Origin: Caldithrix sp.
GTDB lineage: Bacteria > KSB1 > UBA2214 > DYKH01
Assembly: GCA_020722685.1 (NCBI GenBank)
Contig: DYKH01000018.1
Span: 1 to 40,240, forward strand
Direction: 5' to 3'
Length of the DNA: 40,240 bases
Both the position numbers and the translations under genes were made by a program. Every line of letters starts with the position of its first letter. The stretch's first letter is position 1. The notes beneath the pieces were generated by a model that had not been told where the DNA came from, made no database searches, and was given only the letters and a program-made list of their open reading frames with translations. Positions 26,176 to 32,793 of this stretch are shown here, one piece after another.

Positions 26176-28341
26176 TCAAACCGCCTTGGCCATAATAATC
26201 AAGACCAAGGTGAAAAAGAGCTCTACGGAAATTTCCAGTTTTGGGTCGCACAGCATCTCGCCAATCTCAGGCAGGCAATCCCTTCTCTCCAAGCTTTTGG
26301 CCAGAGCGGAACAGTTCGGAATTCGTACCACGCTGCCGTCGGCGTTTTCTACCCAGGCGTTTTGCAGCACGGAAAGGCCGGCAAACATTTCCACGTCCTT
26401 TGTCTTGACCTTTTGCAGCAGCCCGTTCATCTCCCGGACCAATGCACGCCGGTCGTTTTTGAAAAGATTGTACAGTCGGTAAAATGTTTCGCCAACGCCG
26501 CAAATCTCGCACAGGCTGAATAGCAGGTCATCCCGAACGGAAGGAGCCAAATTGGGTTGCGCGACCTTTTGCAGAATCAGGCGCAGATTGTCAGAGTTGC
26601 CAATATAGACAAAAGCGCGTCCGCCATGGATCAGCAAACAAGGATTTTCCGTAGCAGCAAAAATATCACTGATTTTTTGGTAGGATTCTGCATCCACAAG
26701 CTGGGCCAGCGCCAACATGGCCTTGCCGCGGAGAAAAATATCGTCACTACCCAAAGCTTTTCGTAGATAGGGAATCGCTTCGTAGATTTGATGCTCTCCA
26801 AGCACCTCGGCGGCAAGGTAAGCGGTGGTGAACTCGCCTTTCTGCAACTCTTCAATAAGCTTGAAAGCAGTCGCCTTGCCAAAGTAGATTTCGCCCAAAG
26901 CGGTAATAGCCCGCGAGCGAGTCAGAAAGCTGGGCGAGGCCAGAAAGGCAACCAGGGATTCTTCCGACAAGTCGGATCTGATCACCGCCAGCTTTTCGAT
27001 GATGTCCTGCTCTTGTTCTTCACTCCGGCTGGCGTAAATTTTCTGTAAAGTGAAAAGCGCCCGCCAATCCCTTACCGAGAAAAAAATCCCCAAGACATCC
27101 TTCACTGCCTTATCCGCCAGCGGCTTGAGTCGCATCGTCGTGGCGATGGTGCTAATGACGAAAGCCAAAACGACGACAAAATAGAGGCGATAAACCAGCA
27201 GGCCTTCTACGCCCAGAGAACGAATCATTCGCAACAGGCCGCCGCCCAGGAGCGTGCCGGAAACGCCGGCGATGGCGCCCGTGGTCACCGACATGATCAT
27301 GGAGATGCCCACCATGCGATCTGAAGGCACGGAGATGAGCAGGTAATGTGTGAGCGCCGTTTGAATTCCTCCATTGCACAGGCCGGCGATGAGGAAAATC
27401 AAAAGAAGCGGAAGCAGGGTGAATTGCTGGGGAGCCATAATCCAAAGCCCGCAAATGGCCGCCATGGCAAATGTGTAAATGATGGTCATGGGCCGGGGAC
27501 CCACCCGATCCAACAAAAGGGTGTTGGCAAAGGTCGCAATAATGGTTCCCAAAACCTGCACGATAAAAAAGGACAGCGCCCCATAATCGGAAATTCCATA
27601 GCCGTTCTTCAGGCTAATCATGCTGAAGGGAATGACCAATACGATGCTGCCCAAACACAGGGACCAGGCGATTAACAGCTTCCTGGCCCCGAGGTCGCTT
27701 AGAACGTAGCTGACATCCTTTAGCAGCGGCTCTCTGGCGGACAATGCCGGCTGCGGCGATTCCGGCACCGCGCGAATGTTAAGCTGGGAAATGATGCCGG
27801 TGATGCCGCCGAAAACGAGGATGATCTGAAAGGTGTGAATGGAAGGAAAGCGATTGAGAACTACTATAACTCCCACTATGGCGGCCAGGTAGTAAATGTT
27901 GGATTGAAACCAGACTTTAGCAATGAAGCGCCCGCGACTTTGCGGCGAAGTGATATCGCCGATGAGGGGCACGTCGGCGACCGCGCCGTAGCTGCGGAAG
28001 GCAAAAAATCCAAAGGCCGCAGCGACGAGAATGAACAAACCCAATGCCTGCTGGCCGTATTGCTGAATCGAGGGAATGCTCACCATGGTCAGAGCCGAGA
28101 TGTTGCGCAATAGCCAACCGAGGGCAAAGGTTTTGGCGGCGCCGCGCCGCGCCATGGACTGTTTGCCCAGTAGCATCAATGGCATGGTGAGATAGACGAA
28201 GGATACCATCAGGCCGACGAGAAAATCGTCCGCGCCGACCTTGATCGCGTAAAGGATTAGGACCGTATCAGCCGTGCATGCAAAAGAGAGAGCATTGATG
28301 CGGGCATACCAGAGATAACGCGATTGCGCCTTTTCTTCCAT
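26176..28341 (-). CDS. MFS transporter fused to C-terminal HEAT-like repeats
   Basis: The first 430 or so residues of this 721-residue protein carry about a dozen hydrophobic segments in the MFS pattern (ADTVLILYAIKVGADDFLVGLMVSF, a later DYGALSFFIVQVLGTIIATFANT region). From about 455 to 690 the sequence switches to helical repeats typical of HEAT/armadillo units (LVAFLASPSFLTRSRAITALG, YLAAEVLGEHQIYEAIPYLR, LRGKAMLALAQLVD). HEAT units bind other proteins, and fused ones occur in a few transporter families, such as nucleotide translocase relatives. It lies upstream of rhaB on the same strand with 147 bases between, so sugar import is possible but is inference. Its start has a poor ribosome site. 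Confidence 0.75.
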   Translation of the reverse strand: MEEKAQSRYLWYARINALSFACTADTVLILYAIKVGADDFLVGLMVSFVYLTMPLMLLGKQSMARRGAAKTFALGWLLRNISALTMVSIPSIQQYGQQALGLFILVAAAFGFFAFRSYGAVADVPLIGDITSPQSRGRFIAKVWFQSNIYYLAAIVGVIVVLNRFPSIHTFQIILVFGGITGIISQLNIRAVPESPQPALSAREPLLKDVSYVLSDLGARKLLIAWSLCLGSIVLVIPFSMISLKNGYGISDYGALSFFIVQVLGTIIATFANTLLLDRVGPRPMTIIYTFAMAAICGLWIMAPQQFTLLPLLLIFLIAGLCNGGIQTALTHYLLISVPSDRMVGISMIMSVTTGAIAGVSGTLLGGGLLRMIRSLGVEGLLVYRLYFVVVLAFVISTIATTMRLKPLADKAVKDVLGIFFSVRDWRALFTLQKIYASRSEEQEQDIIEKLAVIRSDLSEESLVAFLASPSFLTRSRAITALGEIYFGKATAFKLIEELQKGEFTTAYLAAEVLGEHQIYEAIPYLRKALGSDDIFLRGKAMLALAQLVDAESYQKISDIFAATENPCLLIHGGRAFVYIGNSDNLRLILQKVAQPNLAPSVRDDLLFSLCEICGVGETFYRLYNLFKNDRRALVREMNGLLQKVKTKDVEMFAGLSVLQNAWVENADGSVVRIPNCSALAKSLERRDCLPEIGEMLCDPKLEISVELFFTLVLIIMAKAV

Positions 28342-28445
28342 ATTTTTTCTTACAAATTTCCAGCTAAAAACTCAGGCGACGAAACCGGCGTTGGCTTGAT
28401 CTTTGGGAAACATTACCCATTCCACTGGCCATAATTTCCGACGCC

Positions 28446-28467
28446 ACGTTCCGACTTGTGGGAACGT
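28446..28467. repeat. Intergenic palindrome upstream of the MFS gene
   Basis: ACGTTCC (28446-28452) pairs with GGAACGT (28461-28467) around the loop GACTTGTG. It resembles the other short intergenic palindromes of this window in size and position. An operator for the transporter gene is an alternative. Confidence 0.5.
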
Positions 28468-28789
28468 CATCGGTAGCAGCAAACCTGAGCATCATCAAAA
28501 GCCGTAGTCATTCTCCGACAAAAGAAAAGTTCGATTTCGGTAGACTCCAAGGCGGCGCAAATGTAATGAAGCACAAGGCTAAAATCAATAGGTTATTTGG
28601 CGACAAAATGGCGGCGATCACGCTTCTTGAGAAAGTGGCGTAAGAGCACAGATGCGCACCGAGGAAATTATCCATCGGCTCTGCCCAATGCTTTGTCAGC
28701 ACCTTTGGAACCTGCATTCAGAGTGCACGTTACTTAATCCGAAAGGACAGACCTAAATGAGCTGTTGGACCGCCCAAGCAGATAATTTC
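28468..28789. other. Gene-free stretch
   Basis: Short frames of 60-115 residues exist on both strands here, but none has a ribosome site or family likeness. No tRNA cloverleaf could be folded around a T-loop-like GTTCGATTTC near 28530. Confidence 0.35.
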
Positions 28790-28818
28790 TTGACATTCTC
28801 GGAGCAAGTCCGTATAAT
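28790..28818 (+). promoter_or_regulatory. Perfect-consensus sigma70 promoter
   Basis: TTGACA (28790-28795) and TATAAT (28813-28818) match consensus at all twelve bases with 17 between them. Transcription would start near 28825, leaving a leader of about 150 bases before the Mth938-like gene. The leader has a TCGAC-AGGTA-GTCGA hairpin near 28880-28894. Confidence 0.8.
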
Positions 28819-28976
28819 ATCGTTGCAAAAGCTGCTTAAAGCCACATAGCCGATCAACAACACGAAGTCCATTCTTAGATCGACAGGTAGTCGACAATTG
28901 GGGTGGATTCTTTCCTGATTCCAACACTCTCTTTTTCTTCTCCGACGACAATGCCTTTCGAAAGTGAGGCAAAGCA

Positions 28977-29339
28977 ATGACGCCGACCATAACGACAACA
29001 ACTTTCGGCTCCATAACCATTGAAGGTCAGGAGTTCCCTCATGATGTGATGATTCGCTTAGACGGAAGTGTACGCAAGCGAAAAAAGAAGCTATCAAAAG
29101 AGGTGTACAATACTTCGCACATCATTTCGCGAGCCGAAGCCAAGTATTTCTACGAAAAGGGAGCCGAGATAGTGATCATTGGGACCGGCCAGAACGATCA
29201 GGTAAGGCTCTCCAAAGAGGCCAAGAACTACCTCGAAAAGAAAGAGGCGCAATTAATTATGGCCAGTACTCCAAAGGCAATCCAGTTGTGGAACAAGACG
29301 ACTGGAAAGGCCATCGGTCTCTTTCACGTTACTTGCTAA
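28977..29339 (+). CDS. Mth938-like domain protein (DUF498)
   Basis: The 120-residue product matches the Mth938 fold family: FGSITIEGQEFPHDVMI near the start, then EVYNTSHIISRAEAKYFYEKGAEIVIIGTGQ and PKAIQLWNKTTGKAIGLFHVTC at the end. Relatives include the mitochondrial complex I assembly factor NDUFAF3 and archaeal MTH938, but the bacterial function is not established. GAGG lies upstream of the ATG. A perfect promoter 150 bases upstream suggests steady expression. Confidence 0.85.
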   Translation: MTPTITTTTFGSITIEGQEFPHDVMIRLDGSVRKRKKKLSKEVYNTSHIISRAEAKYFYEKGAEIVIIGTGQNDQVRLSKEAKNYLEKKEAQLIMASTPKAIQLWNKTTGKAIGLFHVTC

Positions 29340-29666
29340 TCAGTCCGGCACGACGCTGCACTATGGCTCCTTTGAAAAAGCATAATCTCATGAGAATGAT
29401 TTCATTCCTGGAATCTCCTTTCATTGTTGCTGAAGGATAAATCACCTTATCTTTCGCTCGCATTCCAATCCAAGATGTGAGTTTGAATCTGATCAATTTA
29501 ACCTTTCATGAAATAATTGGACTGAGATATTCTTTATAGCTCATGTATTGACTTTTCTCTGGTTCTTGCACCTTAAACGCAAAGGAGGTGAGCCGGCTTA
29601 TCTATTCTCTCCAATTACCCTTCTAATTGATCGTTCCATCTCTCACCCACAGAAAAGGAGGCGAAT
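29340..29666. other. Leader region of the GYD gene with an orphan ribosome site
   Basis: AAAGGAGGTGA at 29581-29591 is a very strong Shine-Dalgarno match with no start codon at a workable distance. CAATTA-CCCTTC-TAATTG at 29612-29629 is a hairpin. The true site for the next gene is AAAAGGAGG near 29655. A weak -35 box (TTGACT, 29548) has no convincing -10 partner. Confidence 0.45.
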
Positions 29667-29951
29667 ATGTCAACCTTTTTCATGATCGGGAAATATTCCC
29701 CGGAGGCGATTAAAAAAATCAGCGCCGACCGCACCAAGAAAGCCGTCAATCTCATCGAGAAGTTTGGTGGTACGTTAGGCTCCGGGTATGCGCTCCTCGG
29801 AGAACACGATTTGGTCCTCATTACAAATTTCCCTAGTATGCAAGAGGCGATGAAAGCATCGGTTGCGTTAAGCGACCTCACAGGCATCTCGATCTCTACC
29901 TACCCGGCAATAACCGTGGAGGAGTTTGACAAAATCATCTCGGAGATTTAG
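29667..29951 (+). CDS. GYD-domain protein
   Basis: The 94-residue protein fits the GYD family, small ferredoxin-fold proteins named after a short motif. It has the typical opening YFMIGKYSPEAIKKI-type strand (here FFMIGKYSPEA), then EKFGGTLGSGYALLGEHDLVLI and the end ISTYPAITVEEFDKII. Function in this family is not established. AAAAGGAGG precedes the ATG with good spacing. It lies in a run of small conserved genes on the plus strand. Confidence 0.85.
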   Translation: MSTFFMIGKYSPEAIKKISADRTKKAVNLIEKFGGTLGSGYALLGEHDLVLITNFPSMQEAMKASVALSDLTGISISTYPAITVEEFDKIISEI

Positions 29952-30003
29952 CGGAGCACGGCTTCGGCTAATGATTTCAGGGATGATTGGTGACTCACGA
30001 GCT

Positions 30004-30032
30004 AAATCTTTGCTTCTTGGGCAAAGACTTTT
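30004..30032 (+). terminator. Likely terminator of the GYD gene
   Basis: TCTTTGC (30007-30013) pairs with GCAAAGA (30021-30027) around TTCTTGG, followed by CTTTTC. A related sequence (GCTTCTTGGGGCAAA) recurs near 30171-30186. Confidence 0.45.
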
Positions 30033-30035
30033 CCC

Positions 30036-30085
30036 GCCAATGAACGCGAATACACGCTAATCTTTCATTCGCGTCAATTCGTGGG
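30036..30085. repeat. Degenerate CACGAAT-type repeat, inverted halves
   Basis: Units of the form GCGAATACACGCTAATC and, in reverse orientation, CACGAATTGACGCGAAT form an imperfect inverted repeat. This is the same general type as the repeats at 14861-14890 and 16527-16734. Confidence 0.55.
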
Positions 30086-30216
30086 GAAGGACTGTTCGGC
30101 CCCCCGTTCATCCGGATCGGCTTAGATAGGTGGAGACTTGTACGCCTTAGAACTCCTCCAAAGCAGACAAAAGCTTCTTGGGGCAAATGAACTTTTACTT
30201 TGAAAAGGAGAACGCC

Positions 30217-30489
30217 ATGAAGCTAAATGTAAAGGCTTTTGCTCTCACTTGTGGGATACTCTGGGGAATCGGACTTTTTCTTCTCACTTGGTGGATCATT
30301 GTCTTTCAGGGATCCACCGGAGAGACTACTCTGATTGGGCGACTCTATCTTGGGTATCGCATCAGTCCATTGGGTAGTGTGATAGGTTTGCTATGGGCAT
30401 TGGTGGATGGAGTGGTTTGCGGGGCTATTTTCGCCTGGCTGTACAATCTGGTGGCCGCACGGTTAGCCGCTCCGAAAGCAGAACCATAA
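30217..30489 (+). CDS. Small two-helix membrane protein (often labelled bacteriophage holin)
   Basis: The 90-residue protein has two hydrophobic helices: about residues 7-31 (ALTCGILWGIGLFLLTWWIIVF) and 49-73 (SVIGLLWALVDGVVCGAIFAWLY), with a short polar loop between. Similar proteins from environmental genomes are often annotated as bacteriophage holin on this architecture, but no phage gene lies nearby, and a housekeeping membrane role is more likely. I choose the ATG at 30217, right after AAAAGGAGAACGCC; an upstream in-frame start would add 13 residues without a ribosome site. Confidence 0.75.
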   Translation: MKLNVKAFALTCGILWGIGLFLLTWWIIVFQGSTGETTLIGRLYLGYRISPLGSVIGLLWALVDGVVCGAIFAWLYNLVAARLAAPKAEP

Positions 30490-30493
30490 CCCT

Positions 30494-30730
30494 ATGCAAG
30501 TGGCGCTGGTAAATACCAACCTGATAAGACCGCCCATCTCTCCAATCGGTCTTGAGTACCTGGCAGAGTCCCTGCATGCAGCCGGTCATTGAGTCGAGAT
30601 TCTCGACCTTTGCTGGACAGAGGACTGGGACTCTGCCATTTCTGCTGTCACCCAAAGCTGCGAGTAGTTGCCAATCCAAACGGAGATGGCACTCAATAGT
30701 CCTTCCCTCTTCCGACTGTATGCTTCCTGC
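30494..30730 (+). pseudogene. Remnant of a B12-binding-domain radical SAM protein
   Basis: Starting at 30494 the frame reads MQVALVNTNLIRPPISPIG, LEYLAESLHAAGH, a TGA stop, then VEILDLCWTEDWDSAIS. This is the N-terminal cobalamin-binding region of B12-dependent radical SAM proteins. Soon after, a second stop appears, and further traces (RVVANPNGDGTQ) sit in another frame. The iron-sulfur core is absent. The gene once lay directly behind the membrane-protein gene, four bases after its stop codon, so it was probably its operon partner. Confidence 0.7.
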
Positions 30731-30811
30731 GGTTGTTCAGGCATTTGCATCATGATCGAGTGCCTGCGGGCATGGAAATTCCTATAGCAATTTATCAGGT
30801 ATTTTTATAAC

Positions 30812-30841
30812 TTTTGGGAAAATGAATGAATTTTTCCAAAA
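30812..30841 (+). promoter_or_regulatory. Hairpin touching the ribosome site of the next gene
   Basis: TTTTGGGAAAA (30812-30822) pairs with TTTTTCCAAAA (30831-30841) with one wobble. The last base is the first base of the AGGAG ribosome site (30841-30845), so folding could affect translation of the deoxyhypusine-synthase-like gene. Confidence 0.4.
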
Positions 30842-30852
30842 GGAGTTTCTCC

Positions 30853-31959
30853 ATGCCATACCCGCAATTCGATCCGGATCAAATCAAGGTATTTCCATTA
30901 GCCGAGAGAAAAAGCAAAAGCAAGATCGAGGACATCGCCATCGATCCGGATTCACCGGCCCCCGCTGCGCCGGAAATCAAAGAAGCAGTTGACAAAGTTG
31001 CGGATAAAATTTTAGAGGCGAAAAAGCGGGGTGCTTCCATCATCCTGGCGTTTGGTGCCCACTTGGTCAAAAACGGCGCCGGACCAATTCTGGTCAAAAT
31101 GATGGAGCACGGCTGGCTCACCCACTTGGCTACTCAGGGCGCCGGCGGCATTCACGATTGGGAATTTGCCTTTCTTGGCAGGTCGGAAGAGGACGTGCGC
31201 GCCAACGTCGACACCGGCACCTTTGGCACCTGGGACGAGACTGGAAGATACATCAATCTGGCTGTGCAGGTGGGCGCCATCAGTGGCATGGGATATGGCG
31301 AAGCGCTAGGATCGTTGATCGAGAATGAAGGATTGCAGATTCCCTCGATTGAGGAGCTTAGGTCAGAGATCAGAAGCGGATTGGAAAAAGACGCCGCATC
31401 GTTGCCGGCGAGAGTGGAGCTGCTGGCAACTGTGGAAAAGTTCGGCATTGAGCCGGGATTTCACCCTCTCCCTCATCCGTACAAGCGCTATTCGGTTTTC
31501 GGCAACGCCTACCGACTTAGAGTCCCCATCACCGTGCACCCCGGCATCGGCTATGATATCATCTACAATCATCCATATGCAAAGGGCGCGGCATTGGGAA
31601 GAGGCGGCCACATCGATTATCACACCTTCGTCCACTCGGTGGCCAATCTATCCAATGGCGTTTTTCTTTCCATCGGCTCCGCCATTATGGCGCCGCAGAT
31701 TTTCGAAAAGGCGCTTTCCATCGCCAATAACGTCGCCCTACAAAAAGGAGAGAAAATCCACGATCACTACCTGCTCGTCAACGATTTACAGGAATCCGAT
31801 TGGGATTGGCACAAAGGCGAGCCGCCGAAATCATCTCCGGCCTATTACCTCCGCTTCCTAAAATCTTTTTCCCGTATGGGCGGGACGATGAGGTACGTCT
31901 CGGCGGATAATCGGGTGTGGTTGCATGGGTTGTATCAGAGGTTGAAGGAGATGAATTGA
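30853..31959 (+). CDS. Deoxyhypusine synthase-like protein
   Basis: By eye, this 368-residue protein follows the order of deoxyhypusine synthase: GASIILAFGAHLVKNGAGPI, LATQGAGGIHDWEFAF, FGTWDETGRYINLA, IPVTVHP-like then GIGYDIIYNHP, and LSIGSAIMAPQIFEKAL near where the synthase has its glycine-rich NAD-binding turn. The late part (LQESDW, YYLRFLKSF, YVSADNRVWL) lines up with the catalytic region, but the usual WGK motif is not kept. The enzyme class transfers an aminobutyl group from spermidine using NAD. In bacteria, relatives make homospermidine or have unknown roles. I choose ATG 30853 after AGGAG (30841-30845). Confidence 0.55.
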   Translation: MPYPQFDPDQIKVFPLAERKSKSKIEDIAIDPDSPAPAAPEIKEAVDKVADKILEAKKRGASIILAFGAHLVKNGAGPILVKMMEHGWLTHLATQGAGGIHDWEFAFLGRSEEDVRANVDTGTFGTWDETGRYINLAVQVGAISGMGYGEALGSLIENEGLQIPSIEELRSEIRSGLEKDAASLPARVELLATVEKFGIEPGFHPLPHPYKRYSVFGNAYRLRVPITVHPGIGYDIIYNHPYAKGAALGRGGHIDYHTFVHSVANLSNGVFLSIGSAIMAPQIFEKALSIANNVALQKGEKIHDHYLLVNDLQESDWDWHKGEPPKSSPAYYLRFLKSFSRMGGTMRYVSADNRVWLHGLYQRLKEMN

Positions 31960-32054
31960 AACAAAAAAGGGCAATAACAATACCTTCGCCCAATTCCCTT
32001 GTTGTCATCTGTCTAACCAAAACTATTTGTAACCAATCGCGGGGTGCCCTGCCA
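31960..32054. other. Short spacer, no gene seen
   Basis: The stretch separates the deoxyhypusine-synthase-like gene from the decaying minus-strand genes. No terminator is obvious. Confidence 0.3.
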
Positions 32055-32060
32055 GTGCTG

Positions 32061-32082
32061 TCATTCCTGCATCCGCAGGAGA
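32061..32082. repeat. REP-like palindrome of the TCATTCCTGC type
   Basis: TCATTCCTGC is followed by ATCC and GCAGGA, a TCCTGC/GCAGGA stem (32065-32080). Palindromes of the form GTCATTCC-stem are widespread dispersed repeats. This one lies exactly where the DUF6765 remnant stops matching its family. Confidence 0.55.
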
Positions 32083-32337
32083 GCTCCTTGCCGCTGACCG
32101 GCTCAGGCGGAAGGAAGTGAAAAGGAAAGTAAATCTTTTTGTGCACGTTTCATTTGAAAGACCGAATACCGCTGTGCGCACGGTATCATAAACATATTCG
32201 CCAATGCGGATCTGTTTGCTGTCCGTAGCGTCATCTACCTACTGTGACGAATAAGCGATGATCTTTGCTTCGTCTCGGAAAAAACCGGCAAGGTCGGCCA
32301 AGACGAACACGCCGTAATAATGAAAATCCTTTTGCAT
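32083..32337 (-). pseudogene. Broken DUF6765 gene
   Basis: From the ATG at 32335-32337, the minus strand reads MQKDFHYYGVFVLADLAGFF, RDEAKIIAYSSQ, then TAG, then in the same frame VDDATDSKQIRIGEYVYDTV. In DUF6765 proteins a tyrosine stands at the stop (YASQYVDDAT), so a TAC to TAG change explains it. Near 32147 the frame shifts, and the family segment KKIYFPFHFLPPEP follows. Likeness ends at a REP-like palindrome. Three lesions (nonsense, frameshift, truncation) make this a pseudogene. The family's function is not established. Confidence 0.75.
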
Positions 32338-32344
32338 GGGAAGG

Positions 32345-32790
32345 CTCCATCGATCTCAAGCCTCCGAATAGCGAATAGCAGAGCACGGCGTTGTTTTCCA
32401 GACCCAAATCCAGCTCATCCTCCCAGTCATCCCGATACGGGTGAATGGATGCCCCAAACAAGACGCGCTCGTTTTCATGTGCAAGGCTCGCCAAATAGCG
32501 ATTGGGCACGTGCAAATGTGCCCACTCTCTGTGCGCTTGGCCCTTCTCCTCGTAGACTTGGTCCATGGCCAAAAGCACGCTCTTGCCGACATATTTGGAT
32601 TCGTTGATGACGCCCAGGAGATTCTTGACCCGGTTGGCGTTCACTTTTTCAAAGAGGGACTTTGAGCAGCAACATGGCCAGATAGGCGGCGGTCTTTTCA
32701 AATTCCTTGGACCAATAACACCCGCTTTGCACGTCCTCGGGCGCGCCAAAGTGGATGTGCATATCGATGATTTCGTAGGTCGCTCTTGCC
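32345..32790 (-). pseudogene. Broken amidohydrolase gene
   Basis: The minus strand encodes YEIIDMHIHFGAPED with the HxH metal motif of amidohydrolases, then SGCYWSKEFEKTAAYLAMLL. A one-base insertion near 32660 shifts the frame to KSLFEKVNANRVKNLLGVIN, LHVPNRYLASLAHENERVLF, and GASIHPYRDDWEDELDLGLE. The match stops near 32350, about halfway through a normal enzyme, directly before the DUF6765 remnant. The start codon also appears lost: AGGGAGG is followed at 5 bases by GCG where ATG would be expected. Amidohydrolases hydrolyse C-N or C-O bonds at a metal site. Confidence 0.75.
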
Positions 32791-32793
32791 TCC

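Noticed and set aside
28526..28545. GTTCGATTTC, similar to a tRNA T-loop
   Set aside because: No matching acceptor or anticodon stems could be built around it.
28730..29097. Two overlapping minus-strand frames of 96 and 114 codons
   Set aside because: They run against a perfect plus-strand promoter and the Mth938-like gene start, with no family likeness.
29587..29625. 12-codon frame starting with GTG at the orphan ribosome site, as a leader peptide
   Set aside because: The GTG lies inside the Shine-Dalgarno match, leaving no spacing for initiation.
30217..30489. Reading the two-helix membrane protein as a sign of a prophage
   Set aside because: No other phage gene, attachment site or integrase is in the window; the label rests only on architecture.
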